Of a stretch of 64,000 nt of DNA, positions 49,158 to 55,265 are shown in pieces. Source of the stretch: Luteitalea sp. (GTDB lineage Bacteria; Acidobacteriota; Vicinamibacteria; Vicinamibacterales; Vicinamibacteraceae); NCBI GenBank assembly GCA_009377495.1, contig WHTZ01000023.1:18785-82784 (forward strand), written 5' to 3'. The translations under genes and the position numbers were made by a program. The notes beneath the pieces are model-generated. The model did no database searches. It was given only the letters and a program-made list of their open reading frames with translations, and was not told the origin of the DNA. The stretch's first letter is position 1. Each line of letters opens with the position of its first letter.

Positions 49158-51884
49158 TCAATCGGCCCGCATGGCTCGCATCGGGTCGATCGACGCTGCA
49201 CGCCGGGCTGGCCAGAAGCTGGCCGTGATGACCACGACGGTTAGCAGCGCGCCCGTGGCCACCAGCGTCGTGAGATCGAACTCCGAGACGCCATAGAGCA
49301 TGTGCTCGATTGCGTGCACCGCGAAGAACAGGGCGACCATGCCAAGGAGGGCGCCGATCCCGACCAGTCGAAGCGCGTCCGAGAGGATCATCCTCACGAT
49401 GGTGCCGCGCGACGCGCCCAGCGCGGCACGGACCCCGATTTCGCCGGTACGCTGCGTCACGCTCGACGAGAGCATGCCGTACAAGCCAATCGCGCTCAGC
49501 AAGAGCGCCACGGCCGCGAAGCACGTGCTCACGAGCGTGATGGCTCGCTGGCTGCCGAGCGAGGCATCCATCTGCTCCTGCAGCGTCACGAACAAAGAGA
49601 GTGGGATCGTCGGCACAATCTCCTGCAGCGCGTCGGTGTACGCGGCAACCGCGTCAGCCTTGGTGGGGGCGTTCATTAGGAACACGAGATTGCCGTCGTC
49701 GAGGTCCGCCGCCAGCGGGAAATAAATGGTCCTCGGCGGCGGCTCGTGCGGGCTGGCAAACTTCGCATCTTCCGCGATACCGACCACGCGGCAGGTGATG
49801 GGCGCTGCGAACGACCTGGCATCCCTGTTTCGTTCCAGGCCAACGCGGCCACCGCTACGGACATACCTGCCGAGAGCCGCCTGACCACGAAACAGGAAGT
49901 TCGCTGCCGCCTCGTTCAGCACACAGACGTCGCGCCTGCGCTCGTGCGCCTCGAACTCGCGGCCCGCGAGGATGGCTGTGGCCATCGTCCGAAAATATCC
50001 AGGACCGACCATGTTGTACGCGAGCGTGGCTTCGTCTGGAGACGCCGGCTCGTCGCCCAGCGCCTCGAATCTCCCGGTGGATTGAAAACCAGTCAGGGGC
50101 GTGTACCACGTGACGGCCGCGGACCGGATGCGCGGCGACCGCGCGATGCGGTCGACCATCCGCTGATAGAGATCCAGCTTCGCCGCTCCCTTCAGAGGCA
50201 GGAGATGGAAGGACGGCGTCTGAATCGTCACATGATGCACGTCGAATCCCGTATCCTCGCCGCGAAGCCGAATGAGACTCTGTGAGAGCAGCGTGGCCAG
50301 AGCCACCAGCACGAGGGACAACGCCACCTGGACCGCGACGAAGCCTCGTCCGGCCATCTGTCGTTCGGCCGCGGTCCGCGACTTCAGCAGGGCGGCCGGA
50401 TTCCCGCGGCTGGCCCTCCAAGCGGGCAGTATCCCGAAGAACAGCGTCGTGCAAACCGCCAGGGCCGCCGTGACCAGAAAGACCGCGTGGTCTGGCTGCA
50501 CGGACATCCACGTGCCCATCATCGGGTCTCTGAAGAACTGCAGCAACAGGCCGCTGCCGTACCAGGCCGCGGCGGCCCCGAGCGCGGCTCCGGCCAGCGC
50601 CATGACAAAGCTCTCGGTCAGACACTGGCGGATGAGGCGCACCCGGGCGGCGCCCATGGCCGTGCGAACGGCGAGCTCGTGCTGACGCTCGTGGAGCTTG
50701 GACATCATGAGGCCGCTCACGTTCACACAGCAGAGGAGCAGCACCAGGGCCACCAGGCCCTGCATTAGGGAAAGTGGTGCTGAGTACGCGCGGCCAAAAA
50801 AGGTCGGCAACCCGGTCCGGGCAGATTCAACCGTCAACTTCGCTTCCCGAAACAGAGGGTGGTCCCGCGTGAAGTCTGGCGGGCTGAAATCACGCAGCAG
50901 CCGCGGCTGGGAGGTGACGACCTCGGCGTTGGCTTCGGCGAACGAGACACCTGGCTTCAAGCGGCCGATCGCGGCACACCACACCGACGACCTGGGCGAG
51001 TTAAGGTCGTCGAGGTCGGCGAACAGCACGGTGAGAAATTGCATCGGCAGATAGAGCTTGGGCTCGACTCCCGGCCAGACCCCGTGAAACGACGCGGGCG
51101 TGACGCCAACGATGGTCACCACGGTGCCCGAGACCTTGAGGGGCGCTCCGATGATCCCCGGATCGCCTCCGAATCGATCTCTCCAGAAGCTGTCGCTCAG
51201 CACGACCGGCCAGCCGACGGCTGGCCCTCCGGGAACATCATCGGACGGGGTGATCAGTCGGCCGAGACGTGGCCGCAGCCCAAGCAACGCGAAGCTATTC
51301 CCGCTGACGAGACCCGTCACGTGCTTCCGAAGCGTGCCATCCTGATCCTCGACGTGGACGTTACCGGGCGTGCTCCACGCGGAGATGTCGACGAACGAGC
51401 GTTGCTGCTGGCGGAGCTGCTGCAGCATCCGATATGGGATGAGCGAGGCCGAGCCGGCATACGGGTCGGTGATATTGACCAGACCGATACGAGCGAGCTC
51501 CTGCGGGGCAGCCACCGGCAGGCTGCGCAGCAGCAGGCCATAGAGCAGCGTGAACACAGCGGTATTTGCGCCGATGCCGATCGCCAGCGTGAGCACGGTG
51601 GTCAGGCCGAAGACGGGATTCCTGCGAAGCCCGCGAAGTCCGTATCGGAAGTCGACAAACAACGTCTCGAGCCACACGAGGATGTCGCGGTCGCGCGTGT
51701 TCTCCTTCTGCAGCACGTAGCTGCCGAAACGGCGGCGCGCTTCCCGCCGCGCCTCATCGGGAGGCACACCCGCGTCTACGAGGTCGTCGGCACGCTCGGC
51801 CAGGTGGAAGGCCATCTCGCGGTCGATCTCGTCCGAGACCTTGTCCGCGCGAAAGACGTTACGCAACCGCGCAAACCATGACAC
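49158..51884 (-). CDS. ADOP-family duplicated permease
   Basis: A 908-aa permease with the same plan: prefix about 1-75 (DKVSDEIDREMAFHLAERAD, RREARRRFGSYVLQKENTRD), TM1 about 88-112 (VFGLTTVLTLAIGIGANTAV), periplasmic domain 1 to about 365, FtsX domain 1 about 370-495 (ALVLLLCCVNVSGLMMSKLH), second TM and periplasmic domain about 510-775, and FtsX domain 2 about 785-900, ending ARRAASIDPMRAMRAD. It starts 27 bp after the padR stop and is clearly its partner. The long loop in domain 2 (GGRVGLERNRDARSFAAPIT) is an insertion not seen in the neighbours. Confidence 0.92.
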   Translation of the reverse strand: MSWFARLRNVFRADKVSDEIDREMAFHLAERADDLVDAGVPPDEARREARRRFGSYVLQKENTRDRDILVWLETLFVDFRYGLRGLRRNPVFGLTTVLTLAIGIGANTAVFTLLYGLLLRSLPVAAPQELARIGLVNITDPYAGSASLIPYRMLQQLRQQQRSFVDISAWSTPGNVHVEDQDGTLRKHVTGLVSGNSFALLGLRPRLGRLITPSDDVPGGPAVGWPVVLSDSFWRDRFGGDPGIIGAPLKVSGTVVTIVGVTPASFHGVWPGVEPKLYLPMQFLTVLFADLDDLNSPRSSVWCAAIGRLKPGVSFAEANAEVVTSQPRLLRDFSPPDFTRDHPLFREAKLTVESARTGLPTFFGRAYSAPLSLMQGLVALVLLLCCVNVSGLMMSKLHERQHELAVRTAMGAARVRLIRQCLTESFVMALAGAALGAAAAWYGSGLLLQFFRDPMMGTWMSVQPDHAVFLVTAALAVCTTLFFGILPAWRASRGNPAALLKSRTAAERQMAGRGFVAVQVALSLVLVALATLLSQSLIRLRGEDTGFDVHHVTIQTPSFHLLPLKGAAKLDLYQRMVDRIARSPRIRSAAVTWYTPLTGFQSTGRFEALGDEPASPDEATLAYNMVGPGYFRTMATAILAGREFEAHERRRDVCVLNEAAANFLFRGQAALGRYVRSGGRVGLERNRDARSFAAPITCRVVGIAEDAKFASPHEPPPRTIYFPLAADLDDGNLVFLMNAPTKADAVAAYTDALQEIVPTIPLSLFVTLQEQMDASLGSQRAITLVSTCFAAVALLLSAIGLYGMLSSSVTQRTGEIGVRAALGASRGTIVRMILSDALRLVGIGALLGMVALFFAVHAIEHMLYGVSEFDLTTLVATGALLTVVVITASFWPARRAASIDPMRAMRAD

Positions 51885-51911
51885 AGGCTGCTCTCCCGCG
51901 GGGCGGCCGCT

Positions 51912-52247
51912 TCAGACGTAGCGCAGCACGCGCTGCACGCCGCTGCATAGCCGCGCCCAGCTCTCTTCTTCGAGCGCGAGCTGCCGCTTGCCGGCCTTGG
52001 TGATGGTGTAGAAGCGCGCCTGGCGGTTCTTCTCCGTCATGCCCCACTCTGCGCGCAGCCATCCGTCCTGGGCCATGCGGTGAAGGGCGGGATAGAGCGA
52101 GCCTTCCTCGACGCGCAGTAGGTCGGCCGACACGCGCTGGATGTGCGCCGTGATCGCGTACCCGTGCATCCGGCGGCCGTCGGCGAGGGTCTTGAGGACG
52201 AGGAGCACAAGCGTGCCCTGAAGGATGTCGTTCTTTTGTCGCGTCAC
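51912..52247 (-). CDS. PadR-family transcriptional regulator (ADOP type)
   Basis: A 111-aa winged-helix regulator: TRQKNDILQGTLVLLVLKTL, GRRMHGYAITAHIQRVSADL, LRVEEGSLYPALHRMAQDGW and RQARFYTITKAGKRQLALEE. EEGSLYPALxR and ARFYxxTxxGKRQLxxE define the subtype that travels with ADOP permeases. The start is the GTG at 52247, only 6 nt after the -10 box (TGGGAT), so the mRNA is probably leaderless. Its promoter is copied, in diverged form, in front of the TnpB-like gene upstream, so it may control that gene too. Confidence 0.92.
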   Translation of the reverse strand: MTRQKNDILQGTLVLLVLKTLADGRRMHGYAITAHIQRVSADLLRVEEGSLYPALHRMAQDGWLRAEWGMTEKNRQARFYTITKAGKRQLALEEESWARLCSGVQRVLRYV

Positions 52248-52253
52248 ACGCCC

Positions 52254-52282
52254 ATCCCAGCATACCGAGCTAGCTACGTCAA
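52254..52282 (-). promoter_or_regulatory. padR promoter (leaderless) with AGCTAGCT operator core
   Basis: TTGACG (52282-52277), a 17-bp spacer TAGCTAGCTCGGTATGC that contains the palindrome AGCTAGCT, TGGGAT (52259-52254) as -10, then six bases to the GTG start. The region matches the promoter of the TnpB-like gene at 53777-53805 in 29 of 38 positions when extended to the start codon. Confidence 0.75.
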
Positions 52283-52318
52283 GTCTGGTCCAGATGGTCG
52301 TGGTTCACGTTCGGTTGC

Positions 52319-52480
52319 GTTGTCACCTTCTTTTCCACTGCTGCGTCCCTCGGCAACCACATCCTGGTGGTCACCCCGAGGGCGCGTGGGCCAACGCCCA
52401 CATATCCCCGGCTCTTCTGCGCGTTCCCGGAAGCGGTCCCGGCCGGCAAGCGTGCCGGGCCTTGCTCCGGCTTCGGCCTG
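52319..52480 (-). ncRNA. Candidate guide-RNA (omega-RNA-like) scaffold downstream of the TnpB-like gene
   Basis: Minus-strand stretch between the TnpB-like stop (52517) and the padR promoter. It shows ordered hairpins: CCGGC-ACGCTT-GCCGG (about 52455-52440); a perfect GTGGGC-GTTG-GCCCAC (52401-52386); and a two-part stem CCCTCGG/CCGAGGG (52382-52376 with 52353-52347) enclosing ACCAC/GTGGT (52371-52367 with 52360-52356). A linker then ends in GGTGACAAC (to 52319). The GTTG tetraloop is complementary to the final CAAC, giving a possible pseudoknot like those in TnpB omega-RNAs and Cas12f guide scaffolds. A guide would be the next 16-20 nt (52318 downwards). Inferred from folding by eye only. 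Confidence 0.45.
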
Positions 52481-52516
52481 GAGGTAGCCGCGGCCGTCTG
52501 CTCGATAGCCGTATGC

Positions 52517-53770
52517 TCATGCGCCCTCGCGCGTGTCGTCTTCTGTGAGCGCATCGGGCGATGCCGACGCCGCCTGATCGCCCGCCGGACGCTGCGTCAT
52601 GACGCTGATGCCCACGGCTGCCGCTTTGTCGGTCAGCGTCGTCACGAATTGATGCCACGGGTAGGAAGGCACATAGCCGCGATCCGTGTCCTCCCACGCG
52701 ATCGTCGCGACACGGCGCCGCTGCGCACAGGCAATGAGCTGAGCGGTGGCCTGATGCGTCCAGCTATGCAGTCGACGCCGGAGTTGCGCGGATAGTCGTC
52801 GCTGGATGACGGCAAGATCCGAGCGCTCAGAGGCTGGATGACGGCAGTCGACTTCGACGTCTTCGCGGAGTCGCTGTTGCCGTCGCGTCGTTTCGGCGAT
52901 CCAGCGTCGTACGTGATCGGCGTTGAGCGTCCAGACGTGGTCTTGTCCGGCAATTTGCGCTGTCACGAAGGCGTGAGGGGCCGTGCGCACGATCAGCGTG
53001 TCCCGGGCTTCTCTCGCCTCGCGACGAGCAAGCCAGACCGCCAGTTTGACCATGAGGCGGCGCTCCCGTGTGCCGTCGCTCCGGTGATCACCACGCCGAG
53101 CCCGTATCTCGTAGAGCGTCGCTTCACCGGCCTCTACGGTGCCTGCGGCGACCTGCTGCAACACGCGGATCTGTCGCCACATGCCAGGCCCCTGCCGCAG
53201 ACGCAGCAACCAGCGCCGATCACCGATGCGCACCGACAGATGCCACCGCTGCCCGTGCAGCACGAGATCCCACATCCGGGACGGCATCGGCAGTGGTGTC
53301 GGATAGCGGTATGTGGGAAGGCTGACGGCGTGGCGCCAAACGAGATCCAGTCGAGCCGCACGGTACTTGGCCCGGACCTGCCGCTCGAGACTGGCGAGCG
53401 TCTGCGAGGCGAGCGCCGGGAAGAGCGAGCGGGCTTCCGGGTACAAATAGCTGCCCCGCATCTTCGGCAGGTGCCCGTCCCCCCGTTGGCGGTGCCGATC
53501 ACGCGCATAGAGCTCGGTCACCAACCAATTGGCGCAGCGCGTCGTCTCGCCGAAGGCCTCGTGCAGCGCGGCTCGCAGCTCTGGCCACGTCGCATCCGAC
53601 GGACCGGAGACGGGCAGGGCAATGGCGCGCAGCACGAAGCGTCGTCGTTTGCACGCCGGACACCAGAGCCGCCCCTCGAGCCGCTTCCAGCCGGCCGGCA
53701 TCCGAAACCGGCCACTCTGCGCGGAGACGGGCTGCGCTCGCTCGTTTCCGCATCCGGCACAGATGACCAC
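52517..53770 (-). CDS. TnpB/Cas12-like protein, apparently nuclease-dead
   Basis: A 417-aa protein without close family recognition, but with the layout of TnpB/Cas12f-type proteins. A zinc-ribbon lies at the N-terminus (C4-x2-C7 and C37-x2-C40). The next part resembles the wedge/recognition region (LRAALHEAFGETTRCANWLV; LERQVRAKYRAARLDLVWRH; SLPTYRYPTPLP). A C-terminal RuvC-like half has LHSWTHQATAQLIACAQRRR, VATIAWEDTD (Glu about 360, the RuvC-II position) and FVTTLTDKAAAVGISVM. The usual RuvC-I GxDxG is replaced (LIVRTAPHAF, about 258-267), and no RuvC-III Asp or CxxC pair follows; the tail is low-complexity. GTG start at 53770, six bases after the -10. A structured RNA-like region and a padR-ADOP operon follow on the same strand. 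Confidence 0.6.
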   Translation of the reverse strand: MVICAGCGNERAQPVSAQSGRFRMPAGWKRLEGRLWCPACKRRRFVLRAIALPVSGPSDATWPELRAALHEAFGETTRCANWLVTELYARDRHRQRGDGHLPKMRGSYLYPEARSLFPALASQTLASLERQVRAKYRAARLDLVWRHAVSLPTYRYPTPLPMPSRMWDLVLHGQRWHLSVRIGDRRWLLRLRQGPGMWRQIRVLQQVAAGTVEAGEATLYEIRARRGDHRSDGTRERRLMVKLAVWLARREAREARDTLIVRTAPHAFVTAQIAGQDHVWTLNADHVRRWIAETTRRQQRLREDVEVDCRHPASERSDLAVIQRRLSAQLRRRLHSWTHQATAQLIACAQRRRVATIAWEDTDRGYVPSYPWHQFVTTLTDKAAAVGISVMTQRPAGDQAASASPDALTEDDTREGA

Positions 53771-53776
53771 GCGCCT

Positions 53777-53805
53777 ATCTAGACATACCTAACTAGCTAT
53801 GTCAA
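53777..53805 (-). promoter_or_regulatory. Promoter of the TnpB-like gene, a diverged copy of the padR promoter
   Basis: TTGACA (53805-53800), 17-bp spacer TAGCTAGTTAGGTATGT, CTAGAT (53782-53777), then AGGCGC and the GTG start. Spacing and sequence parallel the padR promoter at 52254-52282 base by base up to the start codon, so the same PadR protein is likely to bind both. Confidence 0.7.
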
Positions 53806-53829
53806 TGCGCACGGACTCTACTTGGCGCC

Positions 53830-54101
53830 CCCCAGTTTTTTTTCGGCCTCCCAAAGGCAGTGAGTACTGGCCGGTGTGGAGTCAGTGGAGAAGGACCGGC
53901 TGCGCAACGCCGGCGGAGCCGCCGACGTGTCGTGATCACGGGTGCCGCCCGGCCCCGGGCGTTTCCACGATTTGACCCGTGACGTTGTCGCGCCTATTGT
54001 TGGGCTAGTTCTTGGCGAGAGCGAGGCGTTTCCAACGTAACACGCCTCTGCGGCCATCGTTCCCGACACGACGACGTCCTGCCGCTGACGTATCCGCCGG
54101 C
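53830..54101. other. Intergenic stretch, no gene recognised
   Basis: About 270 bp between the TnpB-like promoter and repeat copy E. Frames are broken by stops or look random. The run of T at 53836-53842 is isolated. Nothing RNA-like was recognised. Confidence 0.35.
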
Positions 54102-54117
54102 CGCCCGCCTTCCAAGG

Positions 54118-54264
54118 GTGCTTAACGGAAATGGGGGTCACGACGATCGCCAGAACGATGGAGAAAAAGGGGACAGGCCCCTTTTTCGTCGGCGTTGGTT
54201 CTCGAAAAAGGGGCCTGTCCCCTTTTTCCGACCCTCCAGATCTCCGACCCCCATTTTCGTTAAG
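54118..54264. mobile_element. Miniature palindromic element, copy E
   Basis: Short form (about 147 bp): GTGCTTAACGGAAATGGGGGTC, both terminator-like palindromes with the standard spacer, and CCCCCATTTTCGTTAAG at the right, so the outer ends form an inverted repeat of about 20 bp. It is bordered by a perfect 16-bp direct repeat CGCCCGCCTTCCAAGG (54102-54117 and 54265-54280). Lies just upstream of the DUF433 gene promoter. Confidence 0.9.
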
Positions 54265-54285
54265 CGCCCGCCTTCCAAGGCGAGA

Positions 54286-54322
54286 TTGACTTAAGCCCGA
54301 CGTGCCCCGTACGCTGGACACG
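54286..54322 (+). promoter_or_regulatory. Leaderless promoter of the DUF433 gene
   Basis: TTGACT (about 54286-54291), an 18-bp spacer, TACGCT (about 54310-54315), then GGACACG and ATGGAAGTG. The same block, TTGACC-N16-TACACT-GGATACT-GTGGAAGTG, precedes the antitoxin at 61236, so both genes share a promoter type with transcription starting at the initiation codon. Confidence 0.55.
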
Positions 54323-54676
54323 ATGGAAGTGCATCTCGGGCCGGAGATCGAGAAGAAGCTGAGCGATCTGGTTGCGAAGACCGGGCGCGCGCCTGAGCAG
54401 CTGGTGGAGGAGGCGTTGACCGGGTATGACGCCTCCAGGATGGCCACGCTGGACTGGTCGCAGTGCGCCGCTGTGGAGAGCGTACCGGGCAAGATGGGAA
54501 GCGCCTGGGTGCTTCGCGGCACGCGTATGCCCGTGGCCACCATCTTTGAGAACCTCGAAGCCGGTGCGAATATCGACGACATTCTGGAATGGTTTGAGGG
54601 ACTCGACCGGGAGCAGGTCAAGGCCGTCATCGATTTCGCGGCGCGCAGTCTCGACACGCCAGTGTCCGACCGCTGA
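54323..54676 (+). CDS. DUF433-domain antitoxin with RHH-like N-terminus
   Basis: A 117-aa protein from the ATG at 54323 (MEVHLGPEIEKKLSDLVAKT), chosen because the -10 box lies just upstream and because the related gene at 61236 starts with the same MEV. Residues 1-45 resemble ParD/RHH antitoxins (LSDLVAKTGRAPEQLVEEAL). Residues 50-115 are a DUF433 domain: GSAWVLRGTRMPVATIFENL, EAGANIDDILEWFEGLDREQ, VKAVIDFAARSL. DUF433 proteins are antitoxins of DUF5615 (Mut7-C/PIN-like) proteins, and the next gene is one. Stop and next start overlap by one base (TGATG). Confidence 0.85.
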   Translation: MEVHLGPEIEKKLSDLVAKTGRAPEQLVEEALTGYDASRMATLDWSQCAAVESVPGKMGSAWVLRGTRMPVATIFENLEAGANIDDILEWFEGLDREQVKAVIDFAARSLDTPVSDR

Positions 54677-55167
54677 TGCTCGTCCTCTTCGACCAAGGCA
54701 CTCCTGTTCCCCTCCGCCCATTCCTCACCGGTCACACGGTTCGGACTGTCTCCGAGCAGCAGTGGGCAACGCTCAAGAATGGCGAGCTGCTCGAAAAGGC
54801 CGAGGCCGCTGGCTTCGAAGTCCTGGTGACGACCGACAAGAACATTCGCCATCAGCAGAACCTGGCCAACCGGAAGATCGCTATCGTCGTCCTTGGCAGG
54901 CCGCAATGGCCGGTCCTGCGACTCCACGTGGAGCGCAGGTGTAGCGGAGTCCACCGCGGCGACGACTCCGTCCCTCCAAAGACGGCCGGCCGAAGCTCAT
55001 CGGCAACTTTCACGCCGTGCGGTCGATGTGGACTTCAAGAGAACGATCGCACCAACGATCACCAACGATCACCGCACGCACTCGGGACCTGTATCAGCTG
55101 GAGCGGTAGCGTGCGTGGATACGGATGTGTAGCGAGGCGCCTTCAGGCCCCTCGTCGCGCGGCCTGA
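54676..55167 (+). CDS. DUF5615 PIN-like toxin with a frameshifted 3' end
   Basis: The first 85 or so residues are DUF5615: MLVLFDQGTPVPLRPFLTGH, TVRTVSEQQWATLKNGELLE, KAEAAGFEVLVTTDKNIRHQ, QNLANRKIAIVVLGRPQWPV. The two Asp residues (LFDQG and TTDKN) correspond to PIN acids. Family members end shortly afterwards with a helix such as VxxAVxxATPGSY; here that pattern reappears in the +1 frame (VAESTAATTPSLQRRP, about 54945-54990), while the original frame runs on to 163 aa with unrelated sequence. A small indel near 54940 is likely, so the product has an aberrant tail and may be inactive. Confidence 0.75.
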   Translation: MLVLFDQGTPVPLRPFLTGHTVRTVSEQQWATLKNGELLEKAEAAGFEVLVTTDKNIRHQQNLANRKIAIVVLGRPQWPVLRLHVERRCSGVHRGDDSVPPKTAGRSSSATFTPCGRCGLQENDRTNDHQRSPHALGTCISWSGSVRGYGCVARRLQAPRRAA

Positions 55168-55192
55168 AGGCCGCGGGCTACGTACATGGGGT
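55135..55192. repeat. REP-like hairpin
   Basis: GCGCCTTCAGGCC at the left pairs with GGCCTGAAGGC at the right, with GTAGC and GGGCTAC forming the outer stem. This is the form of the extragenic palindromes often seen as CGGCCTTCAGGCCG units. It lies between the DUF5615 gene and the convergent ADOP permease. Only one copy is in the window. Confidence 0.55.
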
Positions 55193-55265
55193 GAATGAGC
55201 GCGCTGCGACAGCGTTACCGATTGAGCGGTTACAGGCCACTTGTGATCGGCGTGCGCGGCAGCAA

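Noticed and set aside
52517..53770. Active IS605-type transposon
   Set aside because: No TnpA gene, no recognisable subterminal hairpin ends, and RuvC motifs appear incomplete.
3771..54264. AAAAAGGGG/CCCCTTTTT palindromes as a CRISPR array
   Set aside because: Copies are 10 kb or more apart, each with a fixed internal spacer; they are a dispersed element, and no array was found anywhere in the window.
53818..54954. 378-codon minus-strand frame
   Set aside because: Crosses repeat copy E and the opposite strand of two real genes; no recognisable domain.
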